A stretch of DNA of 64,000 nt from an uncultured Planctomycetia bacterium (GCA_937952135.1 CALFYL010000345.1:1-64000), one strand, 5' to 3'; positions 50,677-61,400 are shown, counted from the first letter of the stretch. Notes: generated from the sequence alone by a model not told the origin. Translations and numbers: made by a program.

Positions 50677-51756
50677 TCAGCGAACCCCGCGCTCGGTCCA
50701 CAGGCGCGTGTAGGCGTCCGACTCGCTCGGAGCAGCGGCGCGCAGGGCTTCGAACCACGCGGCGCCCAGGAACGACGCCGACTCGTTCGCGTCGGCCGGC
50801 GCAGCGACGCCCAGCCGAGCCGTGCGCGCCAGCGCCATCTCCGCGAGCGGCGTGCGCGGAGCGGAAGCGCTCGGCCCGAGCGTGAGCAAGCGCTCGGCGA
50901 GCGCCGCCGCGTTGGCGAGCTTGTCGCCGAGGGCCACCCGGTCGAGCTCGAGCTCGAGTTCGAGCGCGAGCAGGTCCTGTTGCGCCTCCGGAGCGTTCGC
51001 CTCCGCGAGCGCGTCGAAGCCCGCCGGCGCCTCGCCGTGGATCGCGTGGCGCGCTCGCGCCCACAAGCGCCGGCCGAACGCGTCCGCGGGCCGGTTCTCG
51101 AGCGTCGCCGCGGGCCACGCAAAGGCGCGCAGTCCACGCGCCTGCTCGCGACGCTCCGCGGCCCAGCGATCCTCGACGCCTCGCTCGACCGAACGTCCCG
51201 GGCCGGGCTGGACTTCGACGAGCCCCGGTTCGAGTTCGGAAGTCGACGACTCGAGCGGCAGCGGCGGCTGCTCGGGCACCGCGAAGTTCGACTCGCGCGG
51301 CAGCGGCTCGATCCTGCTGAAAAAATGCGGCGCCGGGCGTTCCGCGCGCAACACGATCCAGGCGAGGACGGGCAGTGCACCGACGTGGATCGCGAGCAAC
51401 GCGGCCGCTACGCGCAGCCACATCGACGCGCGCAGACGCTCGCGCGCGAACGACAGCACGAGCCGTGCGTCGCCGCGCCAGGAGTTCGGCTCGGAGAACG
51501 TCCCACCCCCATTTTGAGCGAGCACGGTCTGCGCGAGCACGCGCTCGACCAGCGCGGCGCCGCGGCGGTCGGCTTCGACGCCGACGTCGACGTCGGCGAG
51601 CTGGCGCAGGCGCGCGAGCCCGGCGCGAAGCTCCGCGAGGCGCTCCGCGCAGGCCCGGCACGTCGACTCCTCGACGGCGAACCCGCGCGACACCGCGGCT
51701 TCGAAGAGTTCGCGCTCGTCGAGATGGCGATGCTCGGCGTTGGATTTGGATTTCAT
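50677..51756 (-). CDS. Putative transmembrane anti-sigma factor
   Basis: The 359-residue product has a cytoplasmic N-terminus with His-His-like and Cys residues (HRHLDERELF ... TCRACAERLAEL), as in zinc-binding anti-sigma domains, and one membrane helix (about 120-140, LRVAAALLAIHVGALPVLAWIVL). The helical extracytoplasmic part has no recognised domain. Its ATG overlaps the stop of the ECF sigma gene (ATGA), with GGAGGG just upstream. The arrangement strongly suggests that it binds that sigma factor. Confidence 0.82.
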   Translation of the reverse strand: MKSKSNAEHRHLDERELFEAAVSRGFAVEESTCRACAERLAELRAGLARLRQLADVDVGVEADRRGAALVERVLAQTVLAQNGGGTFSEPNSWRGDARLVLSFARERLRASMWLRVAAALLAIHVGALPVLAWIVLRAERPAPHFFSRIEPLPRESNFAVPEQPPLPLESSTSELEPGLVEVQPGPGRSVERGVEDRWAAERREQARGLRAFAWPAATLENRPADAFGRRLWARARHAIHGEAPAGFDALAEANAPEAQQDLLALELELELDRVALGDKLANAAALAERLLTLGPSASAPRTPLAEMALARTARLGVAAPADANESASFLGAAWFEALRAAAPSESDAYTRLWTERGVR

Positions 51757-52343
51757 GCGTTCCCTCCTTCGAGGAGTTCGCGCAGCTTGCGCAGCGCGTT
51801 GAACACGCGGGACTTCACCGTGCCCACGGGAATCGACAGCGCTTCGGAGATCTGCGCGTAGGGCAGTTCGCGGAGCACCGCGAGATCGAACACCGCCGCG
51901 TGGGCCGGCGGAAGTTGGGCGATGGCGCGCTGCAGGCGCCGGCGGTCCTCGGCGAGCGCCGCGATGGCGAGCACGTCGCTCGCGGGCGCCTCGAGCCGCT
52001 CCGAGAGCGGCGCGCCGTCCCCCTCGGCGCCCGACAGGTCGTCCAACGACGCGCCGCCCGGCCGGACGGCGTTGCGCCGGCGGCGGTCGATCCACGCGTT
52101 GCGCGCCACGCGCAGGGCGTAGGACGAAAAGGCCGCGCGCGGCTGGTAGTGGGTGGCGCTCTTGTACAGCTTCACGAGCACGTCCTGGGTCAGGTCCTCG
52201 GCCTCGGTCCGCTCCGCGCCCAGGTGGACGAAAAACGAGAGCAGGGTCGAGACCTCGGTGCGGACGAAGGACTCGAAGAGCGTGGGATCGCCGGCCTGGA
52301 GCGCGACGAGCGGGTCCCGGTCGGCTTCCCAGTTGCCCTTCAA
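51753..52343 (-). CDS. ECF-type RNA polymerase sigma factor
   Basis: The 196-residue protein has sigma region 2 (DLTQDVLVKLYKSATHYQPR with AAFSSYALRVARNAWIDRRRR) and region 4 (LPPAHAAVFDLAVLRELPYAQISEAL with VGTVKSRVFNALRKLREL). It redirects RNA polymerase to promoters for an envelope or stress response. The following gene is its likely anti-sigma factor. A linker loop of Glu/Ser/Pro joins the regions. The ATG at 52343 gives the usual length. Confidence 0.92.
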   Translation of the reverse strand: MKGNWEADRDPLVALQAGDPTLFESFVRTEVSTLLSFFVHLGAERTEAEDLTQDVLVKLYKSATHYQPRAAFSSYALRVARNAWIDRRRRNAVRPGGASLDDLSGAEGDGAPLSERLEAPASDVLAIAALAEDRRRLQRAIAQLPPAHAAVFDLAVLRELPYAQISEALSIPVGTVKSRVFNALRKLRELLEGGNA

Positions 52344-52377
52344 GGCGCCCTCTCCAACGCGGCGGAGGCCCGCGGGT

Positions 52378-52953
52378 TCACGACAAGGCCCCTGAAGGTG
52401 GGCTCGGAGGCGCGTGCGGAGGTGGATTCGGCGGTGGAATCCGGGCTGGGATCGCGGGCTCGACCGGGGCTGAGGGCCCGTGCGCGAGCGGCGCGAGCCT
52501 CGGTTCGTCGCCCGTCCACGTCACGCGGAGGCGCCGCTGCTCGGGCCCTGCGTGCTCCAGCCGCACCTCGAAGCGCTCGGCGGGCAGCCAGCCGGCCACG
52601 CGCTCGGCCCATTCGATCGCGCTGACGCCCTCGCCGCGCAGCCAGTCCGCGCCCCCATCGCTGAGGAAAGCCTCGCCGCGCTCCGCCATCCACGCGTCGA
52701 GGTGGTTCAGCGGGAGGGGCCCCTCGTAGGCGTGCATCAGGGTGAAGGTCGGACTCGACACCGGCCCCTCGACTCCCAGTCCCGCCGCGAGGCCGCGCAC
52801 GAAGCAGGTCTTTCCGGCCCCGAGCTCGCCGTGGAGCGCCACGACGTCGCCCGCGCGCAGCAACTTGGCGAAGCGCGCCGCGAAGGCTTCGGTGGCGTCC
52901 GAGCTGTCGGTCCCGAGCTCCAACTCGAACCCCACGCGCGGTTCAGGCGCCAT
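52378..52953 (-). CDS. tsaE: tRNA threonylcarbamoyladenosine protein TsaE
   Basis: TsaE is the ATPase helper of the TsaBD complex that makes the t6A modification of ANN-decoding tRNAs. In this 191-residue product Walker A is GELGAGKT (42-49), followed by GPVSSPTFTLMHAYEG and the HLDAW acid segment. The core ends near residue 145. The C-terminal ~40 residues are a Pro-rich tail (IPARIPPPNPPPHAPPSPPS). The ATG overlaps the end of thiL by 11 bases. Confidence 0.9.
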   Translation of the reverse strand: MAPEPRVGFELELGTDSSDATEAFAARFAKLLRAGDVVALHGELGAGKTCFVRGLAAGLGVEGPVSSPTFTLMHAYEGPLPLNHLDAWMAERGEAFLSDGGADWLRGEGVSAIEWAERVAGWLPAERFEVRLEHAGPEQRRLRVTWTGDEPRLAPLAHGPSAPVEPAIPARIPPPNPPPHAPPSPPSGALS

Positions 52954-53866
52954 GCACCCAGCCTCCGCGGCCGTCGAACTCGACGAGCTCCTCGCCGTCC
53001 TCGGCGCGCGGGTAGCGCAAGCCGGCGCCGCGCCGCACCGCGCCGAGCAGCGCGAAGTTCGGGAAGCGCTTCGCCGCCTCTCGCAGCGCTCGCGGCACGG
53101 CCGTCGCGGGCAGGGTCGCGACGAGCTCGTGATCCTCGCCGTCGAAAAGCGCGTGGTGCAGCGCCGGACGGCCGCTTCGCCGCGCGGCCCTGCGAGCGTC
53201 GCGGTGGATCGGCACGTGGCCGAGGGCGATCTCGACCTTCGAGGCGCGCGCGATGCGCCACAGATCGAGCGCGAGTCCGTCGCTCACGTCCATCATCGCG
53301 GTCGCTCCCAAACGGACGAGCCAGCGACCCGCGTCGAAGCGCGGCTCGATGCGCAGGTGCCGGCCGAGGCCGCTGCCGCCGAAGGGACCGGTCGCGACGA
53401 CGATCTGGCCGGCACGCGCCCGCGAACGCGAGACCGCGCGCGATGCGCGGCCGAGTTCGCCGACGGCGGTCACGGTGAGCGAGAGCGGGCCTGGCGCGCA
53501 GGAGGTGTCGCCGCCGACGAGCTGCGCGCCGTGGCGCGACGCCTCGCCGGCGACGCCACGCACGAGCTGGCGCAGACGTGCTTCGCTCTCGCCGCGCGGC
53601 GCGCGCAAGGCGAGCAACACCGCGCGAGGAAACGCGCCGCTCGCCGCGAGGTCGCTCAAGGCGCGCGCGCAGGCCTTGCGGGCAACCGCGGGCTGCGGAG
53701 CGCCCGCGAGGAAGTGCACGCCCTCGATCGCTTGATCGACGCACAGCACAGCGCGCTCGAGCCGGCCCGCGAGCACCGCCGCGTCGTTGCCGAATCCCGC
53801 GGCGAGTCCGCGCGGCGCAAGCGTGCGCGACATCCAGCGGTGAAGCGAGTCTTCGTTCCAGCCCAC
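52943..53866 (-). CDS. thiL: Thiamine-monophosphate kinase
   Basis: ThiL makes thiamine diphosphate, the cofactor of transketolase encoded at 2.9 kb. The 307-residue product has GLAAGFGNDAAVL, HFLAG, LVGGDTSCAPG, MMDVSDGLALDLWRI and FDGEDHELV, all conserved metal or substrate sites. It lies 19 bases after thiE and overlaps tsaE. The ATG at 53866 gives the standard start. Confidence 0.93.
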   Translation of the reverse strand: MGWNEDSLHRWMSRTLAPRGLAAGFGNDAAVLAGRLERAVLCVDQAIEGVHFLAGAPQPAVARKACARALSDLAASGAFPRAVLLALRAPRGESEARLRQLVRGVAGEASRHGAQLVGGDTSCAPGPLSLTVTAVGELGRASRAVSRSRARAGQIVVATGPFGGSGLGRHLRIEPRFDAGRWLVRLGATAMMDVSDGLALDLWRIARASKVEIALGHVPIHRDARRAARRSGRPALHHALFDGEDHELVATLPATAVPRALREAAKRFPNFALLGAVRRGAGLRYPRAEDGEELVEFDGRGGWVHGA

Positions 53867-53885
53867 GGCGCAATCCTACGCAGCG

Positions 53886-54509
53886 TCAGCTCGCGGAACT
53901 CGAGCGCATCCACGCGCGCACGGCCGCCGCGGGATCGCTCGCGCCGAAAATCCCGCTGAGAACGGCCGCACCCGCGGCGCCGCAGTCCCGCAGAGCTCGC
54001 GCGTGTTCGGGCGCGAGCCCGCCGAGCCCCCACACCGGGGCGCGCGAACGCGCCACCGCGCGGCGCAGGCCGTCGAACCCGATCGGCGCGCGCGCGCCGG
54101 GTTTGTTCGTACGCAGAACGGGGCCATGGAACAAGTAGTCGGCGCCGAGCCAGGTCTCGTCCGCGTCCTCGGCGTGGGTCGACAGCCCGATCGAGATCGC
54201 CGACGCCAGCCACGGCCGAACTTCGCCCGGCGCCAGCGACGCGCCTCCGAGGTGCAGCGCATCGGCGTCGGCGGCCTCCGCGAGGTGCGCGCGGTCGTGC
54301 ACGCACAGCCAGCCGCCTTCGCGGCGCGGCCACAGCTCGCGCACCTCGCGCGCCCACGCCAGGAAGTCGCGATCGGCGAGCTGCGCCTCGCGCAACACGA
54401 GCCCGCGCAACCCGGCTTCGAACGCCGCGCGCGCCGCCGCGAGCCAGCGCGCCGCACCCTGCGCGTCGAGCGCGCCCGGACTCAAGGCGACCAGCCCCGG
54501 GGGCCTCAC
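53886..54509 (-). CDS. thiE: Thiamine-phosphate synthase-like protein
   Basis: ThiE joins pyrimidine and thiazole halves to form thiamine phosphate. The 207-residue TIM-barrel protein has LRGLVLREAQLADRDFL, VHDRAHLAEAADADALHLGG, ISIGLSTHAEDA, ADYLFHGPVLRTNKPG, WGLGGLAPEHAR and AAGAAVLSGIFGA. Two changes are notable: the usual Q-R-K substrate cluster is less clear, so a TenI-like role is possible. The GTG start overlaps the stop of the upstream XPB-partner gene by 4 bases. Confidence 0.85.
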   Translation of the reverse strand: MRPPGLVALSPGALDAQGAARWLAAARAAFEAGLRGLVLREAQLADRDFLAWAREVRELWPRREGGWLCVHDRAHLAEAADADALHLGGASLAPGEVRPWLASAISIGLSTHAEDADETWLGADYLFHGPVLRTNKPGARAPIGFDGLRRAVARSRAPVWGLGGLAPEHARALRDCGAAGAAVLSGIFGASDPAAAVRAWMRSSSAS

Positions 54510-56638
54510 GCGCTCGCGCCCTCGAGCTCCACGAGGTAGCCGAACTCGCGCAGCAGCGTCGCGAGGCGGCGCGGTGCGTAGCGCGACTTGAGCTGCAGCC
54601 GGTGCTCGTCGAGCACCTCGCGGACGAAGCTCTTCACACCCGCGTCCTGCTGGAAGCGCCGCAGCGTGTCCGCATCCTCGCCGCGCAGCACGAGCTTCGC
54701 GTCGAGGATCATCAGCCCCGCGCGGTTGGCCCAGTCGCGCAGCGAATACAGCACGTTCTGCGGCGTCGGCGTGCGCGACTGGTTTCGAAGCGTCGACAGG
54801 ATGCGCGCGAGGTGCATGCCCTCCGACAGCGCGCGCTGCACGGAGCGTTCGTGGATGCGGAAGTGCAGCGTCTCGCCCTGCTTCTCGCGCACGCAGAAGC
54901 GATCGAGTTCGTGCACCAGCTCGGCGTCGTCGCCGGTCGGGAACAGCACGACTTCGAAGTCGGGCGTGACGATCAGGCTGCCGAGCATCGGCGGCGAGTG
55001 CGGCGAACCGTCGGCGAGCCCGAGCAGCTTCGCGCCGACGCGCGTGAGGCGCATGGCCACGGGCCGGCCGCCCTTGTCGTAGCCGAGGTCGACCAGGCCG
55101 AGCAGGTACAGGCGCTGGCGCACCCAGCGCGAGATGTTCCACGCGAGGCGCTGCGGATCTTCCATCGGCGCGTAGCCCGCCGCGCCCGTGCGCGAGGACA
55201 TCGCTTGCTCGACGGCGAGTTGATCGAGGCTCGCGAGGTAGGTGTTGCGCGAGAGGAACGGCAGGTACATCAAGTCGTACCAGACCAGCGGCTCGACGCG
55301 CTTGAGCAGGCGCATGAAGATGCGCCGCAGGTGCGACTGATGGCGCCAATCGCCGGCGACGTCGCGCTCCTCCACGACGTACTCGACGAGCAGTTCGAGC
55401 TTCTGCTCGAGGCTGCGCTGCTCCCACGCGCGGCCCTCGTTCGTCATCGCGAAGGTGCGCTCGCCCGTGGACTCGATCAGGCCGAAGCTGCGCGTGAACT
55501 CGAAGATGAAGTCGAGCACCGCGGCGCGCGTGAGCTCGCGGCCCGGGTTGGGGATCAGCTCTTCCTGGATGCGCTTCTCGGTGGTCTTGAAGATCTCGCC
55601 GCGCACCGTGAAGCGCACGTTGTGCTCGAGCAGGTAGCCCATGAAGCGCGAGATGTTCGACACGAGGTCGACGCCGAGCGAGTGCTCTTCGTGCGGCCGG
55701 TCGGGGTCGCTGGGAACCGCGACGCGGCGCAGCCACGCGAGCGCGACCTCGTTGAAGATCAGCAGCGTCTCGTCGCCGTGTTGCAGGCCGTAACGCGTCA
55801 GCTCCAGCCGCTCGACGGTGCCGACCAGCGACTCCTCGAGCACCGCCTTCCAGCGCGCGCCGTTCCACGCCGATTGCTCGGCCTCCATGCGCTCGAACAG
55901 CGAGCGCGGCAGCAAGCCGCCGAACTGGATCACGCACTTCTCGACGAGCGGCCGCACGTCCTCCGGCAAGCGCTCGATGCGCGCCACCGCCGCCGCCTCG
56001 TTGGAGTACATCTTGTACATCTCGCGCAGGCGCGTCGGAGAAGTGCGCCGGCTGCGCGACGGGTCGTCGTACTGGCGGTCGAGGAATCCGCGCAGCGTCA
56101 GCATGTCGAACACGCCGCGCCGCTTCGCGCGCTGCTGGCGCAGCAGCGCGTCGCCGAGCTCCACCGGCAGCGCGAAGGCGCTCGAGTCGCCCTTGTGCGG
56201 CTTGCGTTCGGGCGCGTCGACGATCAGTCCGTGGCGCTTGAGCGTCTCGAGCGCCGAGTCGATCTCGAAGCTCGAGAGCCCCGTGAGCGACTTGTCGGCT
56301 TCCAGTTCGGACGCGCTGCGCGTGTAGTTCGGCGCTTCGAGGAACGGCCCCATGACGCGCGTCGCGCGCCGGCCGAGCGTGCCCAGCCGCGCTTCGACGC
56401 ACTCGCCGTCGCCCATCCAGCCCGCCAGCACGCGGCGCAGCTCACCGGGGTTCGACGGCGGCGGCGCGGCGTCCGCGGGCGCCCAGAAGCGGTGCAGCTC
56501 CGCGAGCTCCTGGGCGTTCGCCGCGTCGAGCCGCGCCGCCAGCCGCGAGCGCGACTGCGCCGGCCGAGGGCTCGCTCCGCCGCCGCTCGAAGCGCTCGCG
56601 GCGTCGAAGGACGGGCTGCGCGGATCCTCGTAGTTCAC
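54506..56638 (-). CDS. XPB-associated protein with XPB/Ssl2 N-terminal-like domain
   Basis: The 710-residue protein is helical. Its central and C-terminal parts (e.g. GSLIVTPDFEVVLFPTGDDAELVHELDRFC, FRIHERSVQRALSEG) fit the domain found at the N-terminus of eukaryotic XPB/Ssl2 and in proteins next to bacterial XPB. The start is a GTG overlapping the helicase stop by 4 bases. In mycobacteria a comparable protein lies beside the XPB gene. It probably regulates or loads the helicase. There is no nuclease motif I can see. Confidence 0.8.
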   Translation of the reverse strand: MNYEDPRSPSFDAASASSGGGASPRPAQSRSRLAARLDAANAQELAELHRFWAPADAAPPPSNPGELRRVLAGWMGDGECVEARLGTLGRRATRVMGPFLEAPNYTRSASELEADKSLTGLSSFEIDSALETLKRHGLIVDAPERKPHKGDSSAFALPVELGDALLRQQRAKRRGVFDMLTLRGFLDRQYDDPSRSRRTSPTRLREMYKMYSNEAAAVARIERLPEDVRPLVEKCVIQFGGLLPRSLFERMEAEQSAWNGARWKAVLEESLVGTVERLELTRYGLQHGDETLLIFNEVALAWLRRVAVPSDPDRPHEEHSLGVDLVSNISRFMGYLLEHNVRFTVRGEIFKTTEKRIQEELIPNPGRELTRAAVLDFIFEFTRSFGLIESTGERTFAMTNEGRAWEQRSLEQKLELLVEYVVEERDVAGDWRHQSHLRRIFMRLLKRVEPLVWYDLMYLPFLSRNTYLASLDQLAVEQAMSSRTGAAGYAPMEDPQRLAWNISRWVRQRLYLLGLVDLGYDKGGRPVAMRLTRVGAKLLGLADGSPHSPPMLGSLIVTPDFEVVLFPTGDDAELVHELDRFCVREKQGETLHFRIHERSVQRALSEGMHLARILSTLRNQSRTPTPQNVLYSLRDWANRAGLMILDAKLVLRGEDADTLRRFQQDAGVKSFVREVLDEHRLQLKSRYAPRRLATLLREFGYLVELEGASA

Positions 56639-58461
56639 GACGCGGTCCCCGTGGAGGCGGCGCCGTTCGCTCGCGTCGCGCTGCCCGCGCACGACTGCGA
56701 CGCGCCGTCAGGGAGCTGCGACGCCTCGACGATTTCGTAGCTGTAGCCCTGTTCGGTGAGGAACAGTTGACGCTTCTCGGAGAACTCCTGGTCGCGCGAC
56801 CCGAGCGTCACCACGGAGTAGAACGCGGCCGCGGAACCGTCGCTCTTCGGGCGCAGGATGCGGCCGAGCCGCTGCGCCTCCTCCTGCCGCGAGCCGAAGG
56901 TGCCGGAGATCTGGATCGCGACGTTGGCCTCGGGCAAGTCGACGGCGAAGTTGCCGACCTTCGACACGATGAGCACGCTGATCTCGCCGGACTTGAAGGC
57001 CGCGTAGAGACGCTCGCGCTCCGACGACGGCGTCTTGCCCATGATCAGCGGCGCGTCGAGCCGCCGCGCGAGCGCGTTCAGCTGGTCGATGTACTGCCCG
57101 ATGATCAGGATGCGGCCGCCGGCGTGCCGGGCGATCAGGCGCTCGACGACTTCGGTCTTGGCCGGGTTCTCGGAGGCGACGCGGAACTTCGCGCGCGCGC
57201 TCGCGGCGATGTAGGTCGGCTTCAGCGCGGCGTCGAGCGGCACGCGCACCTCGGTGCACGTGGCGGTGGCGATGAAGCCCTGGCCTTCGAGCACCTTCCA
57301 GGGCACGTCGTAGCGCTTCGGCCCGATCAAGCAGAACACTTCGTCCTCCTTGCCGTCCTCGCGCACGAGCGTCGCGGTCAGTCCGAGCCGCCGGCGCGCC
57401 TGCAGGTCCGCGGTCGCGCGGAACACGGGCGCGGGGAGCAAGTGCACTTCGTCGTACACGACGAGGCCCCAGTTCTCCTTGCTGAACAGGTCGAAGTGCT
57501 CGAACTGTTCGGTCTTCGAACGCCGCCAGGTGAGCATCTGGTAGGTCGTGATCGTGACCGGAGCGACGCACTTGTGCTCGCCCGTGTACTCGGCGACCTG
57601 CTCGGGCGCGAGCTGCGTCTTGTCGAGGATCTCCTCGCGCCACTGGCGCACCGCGACGGTGTTCGTCGTGAGGATCAGCGTCTTCGCGCCCACGAGGCTC
57701 ATCACGTACAGCCCGACGACCGTCTTTCCGGCGCCGCACGGGAGCACGATGACTCCGTTGCCCCCCGCGACCGAACCGCCCGCATGGAACGTGTCGCCCG
57801 CGGCGCGCTGGTAGGGCCGCAATCCGAAGGCCGAGCCGTGCAGGGTCGCGCCACGCAGCGCGATCTCGAGCCGGTCGCCCTCGACATAGCCGCCGCGGTC
57901 CTCGACCGGATAGCCGATCTTGATCAGCGTCTGCTTGATCGAGCCGCGCGAGAGCGGATCGACCCACACGCGCTTGCCTTCGTCGACCGAGCACAGCTTG
58001 CGAACCGCTTCGTGGCCCAGCGCCTCGCGCAGAGCATCGGCCGAATGCGAGACGAGCTCGAAACGCGCGGCGCCGCTCCCGTCGTCGCGCCGCTCGATGC
58101 GCAGCAGGCCGTAGCGCGAGATCCAATCGCGGATGTCGGCGACGACGCGCTGCGGCACCGGCACGCACGAGAAGTCCTCCAGCGTCTGCGCGATCGCATC
58201 GGCGCTCACGCCCAGCGCGGCCGCGTTCCAGATCGAAACCGGAGTGATGCGGTACGTGTGCAGGTAGTCGGGGCTCTTCTCGAGCTCCGCAAAGGCGCTC
58301 AACGCGTCGCGCGCGGCCGCGAAACGCGGGTGCTCTTCGGTGAGCGGCTGGCCGGCTTCGTCGCGCACGGGCCGGCCCTTGGCGTCGACCACGGCGCGCA
58401 CGGTGTGCAGCATCAGCGAGCGGTCGCTCTGCACGATCAGGGGGTTGTCGGGTCGGATCAC
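56635..58461 (-). CDS. XPB-type superfamily 2 DNA helicase
   Basis: The 608-residue protein resembles eukaryotic XPB (TFIIH) and its bacterial relatives. The N-terminal ~200 residues form an XPB-like damage-recognition region. Motif I is LPCGAGKT (240-247), motif II is DEVH (337-340), and the XPB-specific RED motif lies at 367-369 (LVREDG). Motif VI is QRLGRILRPK. It opens duplex DNA, probably in repair. The start is a GTG overlapping the uvrA stop by 4 bases, so it is coupled to uvrA. Confidence 0.92.
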   Translation of the reverse strand: MIRPDNPLIVQSDRSLMLHTVRAVVDAKGRPVRDEAGQPLTEEHPRFAAARDALSAFAELEKSPDYLHTYRITPVSIWNAAALGVSADAIAQTLEDFSCVPVPQRVVADIRDWISRYGLLRIERRDDGSGAARFELVSHSADALREALGHEAVRKLCSVDEGKRVWVDPLSRGSIKQTLIKIGYPVEDRGGYVEGDRLEIALRGATLHGSAFGLRPYQRAAGDTFHAGGSVAGGNGVIVLPCGAGKTVVGLYVMSLVGAKTLILTTNTVAVRQWREEILDKTQLAPEQVAEYTGEHKCVAPVTITTYQMLTWRRSKTEQFEHFDLFSKENWGLVVYDEVHLLPAPVFRATADLQARRRLGLTATLVREDGKEDEVFCLIGPKRYDVPWKVLEGQGFIATATCTEVRVPLDAALKPTYIAASARAKFRVASENPAKTEVVERLIARHAGGRILIIGQYIDQLNALARRLDAPLIMGKTPSSERERLYAAFKSGEISVLIVSKVGNFAVDLPEANVAIQISGTFGSRQEEAQRLGRILRPKSDGSAAAFYSVVTLGSRDQEFSEKRQLFLTEQGYSYEIVEASQLPDGASQSCAGSATRANGAASTGTAS

Positions 58462-61400
58462 GAGCGGGTTTCCTGGGGCTGGACGCGCGTGGCGCGCTTG
58501 CGCGGCGCCGCCGGGGACAGCGAGCGGTCGCGCTCGCGAGCGAAGAGGAACGGACCGGTGACGGACGCGGGATGCGCCGCCAGTTCGCGGGGCGTGCCCG
58601 AAGCGATCACGCGCCCGCCGTCGACACCGCCGCCGGGGCCGAGTTCGAGAAGCGTGTCGCACACGGTGAGCAGTTCGACGTGGTGCTCGATCAGCACGAC
58701 CGCGTGGCCTTCGCGCGCGAGGCGGTCGAGCACGCGGCTGAGCATCTGGACGTCGGAGGCGTGCAAGCCGGTGCTGGGCTCGTCGAGCACGATCACGCTC
58801 TGGCCGCGCGAAGCGCCTTCGAACAGCTCGCTCGCGAGCTTCACGCGCTGCGCCTCGCCGCCCGAGAGCGTGGTCGAGCTCTGTCCGATCGACATGTAGC
58901 CCAGGCCGACGTCGTGCAGCGTGCGCAGGATCGAGACGGCGCGCGGGTGCGCGGCGAGGAACTCGAGCGCCTCGTCGACCGACTGCGCGAGCACGTCGGC
59001 CACCGACTTGCCGCGGTAGTGCACTTCGAGCACGGCGGGCGCGTAGCGCTTGCCTTGGCACTCGTCGCACTCGAGCCACAGGTCCGCCAGGAACTGCATC
59101 TCGACCAGTTGCGCGCCCTTGCCCTCGCAAGCCTGGCAACGGCCCTTCGTCGAATTGAACGAGAAATGGCTCGGCCCGAAGCCGCGCATGCGCGCGTCGG
59201 GAGTGCGCGAGAAAAGCTCGCGGATGGGCTCGAGCAGGCCGGTGTAGGTCGCGGGCGTGCTCGCCGGCGAGCGTCCGATCGGACTCGCGTCGATGAGCAC
59301 CGCGCGCGGCGTCCACTCCGCGGGCAACTCGAGCTTCTTCCACCGTCCGCGCGGCGACTCGCCCGCGAGCGCCGGCGCGAGCGTGTCGAGGATCAGCGTG
59401 CTCTTGCCCGCTCCCGACGGCCCGCAGAGGCCGGTGATCTGGCCGAAACGCGCGAGGAATTCGACCTCGCGCAGGTTGTTGCCCGTCGCGCCGGTGAGGC
59501 GCACGTACGAGCCCTCGGGCAGGCGAGCCTCGTCGGAAAGCGCGGGCGCGAGTTCGTTCGAGCGCGTGAGCACGTACTCGCCGCGCAGCGCCGCTCCGGT
59601 GATCGATTTCGGGTTGGCCTCGATCTCCTCCGGCGTGCCCGACGCGACGACGTTGCCGCCCAGGCGTCCGGCGCCGGGCCCCATGTCGACGAGGAAGTCG
59701 GCGCGCCGCATCACGCTCTCGTCGTGCTCGACGACGAGCACGCTGTTGCCGCGGTCGACGAGCTCGCGCAGCGCATCGGTCAAGCGCTCGACGTCGCCGG
59801 GGTGCAGGCCGACCGTCGGTTCGTCGAGCACGTAGCACACGCCGACGAGCTGCGATCCGAGGTTCGCCGAGAGCCGCACGCGCCGCGCTTCGCCGCCCGA
59901 GAGCGTGTGCGTCGCGCGATCGAGCGTCAGGTAGCCGAGGCCGACCTTGTCGAGCAGCGCGAGGCGCGAACGCAGCTCGGCGACGACCGGCGTCACCGCT
60001 TCGCTCGCCGCGCGGCCGAGCTCGAGCTTGCCGAGCCATTCGAGCGCGCGCGTCACCGACCAGGTGAGGAACTCCGGCAGGCGCGTCCGGCCGACGGTCG
60101 TCGCCCGCGCATCCGCGCCGAGGCGCTCGCCTTCGCACACCGGACAACGCACGGTCGTCATCACCGTTTCGAGCAGCGAGGCCCACTCGGCGTCTTCGGT
60201 CTTGCGGTGCCAGGCGTCGATGTGCCCGCACAGGCCCGGCCAATTCGCGGTGAAGCGCTCCTCGATCTCCGCGTTCGTGCTCTCGCGTTCGATCACGACG
60301 TTGTACTGCGGCTTCGCGCCCACGCCGTGCAGGAGCAGCGCCTGCTGGGCAGCGGTGAGCTTCGCGAACGGCCGCTTCAGGTCGACCTTGTGCTCGCCCG
60401 CGACCTTGCGGAACAGGTGCTCGTAGTAGCCCTTGCCCTTCACGAGGTAGCGCGCGAACTTCGCGTGCAGCGCGCCGTCGTCGAGCGGCAGGCTCGGGTC
60501 GACGACCAGCTTGGCCTCGTCCGCGCGGCTCGCGACGCCGAGGCCGCCGCAATCCGCGCACGCGCCGGCGTGCGTGTTGAACGAGAACAGCCGCGGATCG
60601 AGCTTGTGAACCAGCCGGTGGCCGCACTGCGCGCACGCGCCCGCGGTCGAGTACTCCAGGCGCGCCGTCTTCTCGCCCGCCTGCGCGGCGATCACGATGC
60701 TCACGCGTCCCGAGGCGTGCTCGGACGCCTGCTCCGCCGCTTCGGCGAGCCGCGCACGCGTGTCGGGGCCGAACGCGAAGCGGTCGATGACGAGGTCGAC
60801 GCGCGAGTCCGCCGCGATCTTCGGCCCGAGACTCGATGCGCTCTTCGGCGCGGTCTTCGGCGCTTGCTTTCCACCCTCGGCGGCGTCCAGGCGCGTCTCC
60901 ACGCCGTCGACGAGCGCGCGCACGAAGCCCGCGGCCTTCCACGCCTGCACGTGCTTCGCGAACAGCTCGGCCGAATCCCCCGCCTCCGCCCCGCCGGCGC
61001 CGAGCATCGGCGCGACGACCCAGCCCTTGCGGCCCGAGTGCGACTTCAAGACTTGCTTGGCGATGCGCGCCGGATCGCTCGCGACGAGCGCTTCGCCGTG
61101 CGTCGGGCAACGCGGCGTTCCCGCGCGCGCCCACAGCACGCGCAGGTGGTCGTGGATCTCGGTCGTGGTGGCCACCGTCGAACGCGGATGGCCGCGCGAG
61201 GTGCTCGCCTCGACCGCCACCGACGGCCCCAAGCCTTCGATGCGATCCACCGGCGGCTTGTCGCGGTTGCCCAGGAACTGCCGCGCGTAGGTCGAGAGCG
61301 ACTCGACGAAACGCCGCCGGCCCTCGGTGTAGATCGTGTCGAGCGCCAGCGAGCTCTTGCCGCTGCCGCTCGGACCCGTGAGCACGACGAGCGAGTCGCG

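Noticed and set aside
54507..54540. Possible TPP riboswitch for thiE/thiL
   Set aside because: thiE starts inside the stop of the gene before it, so there is no leader to hold a riboswitch.
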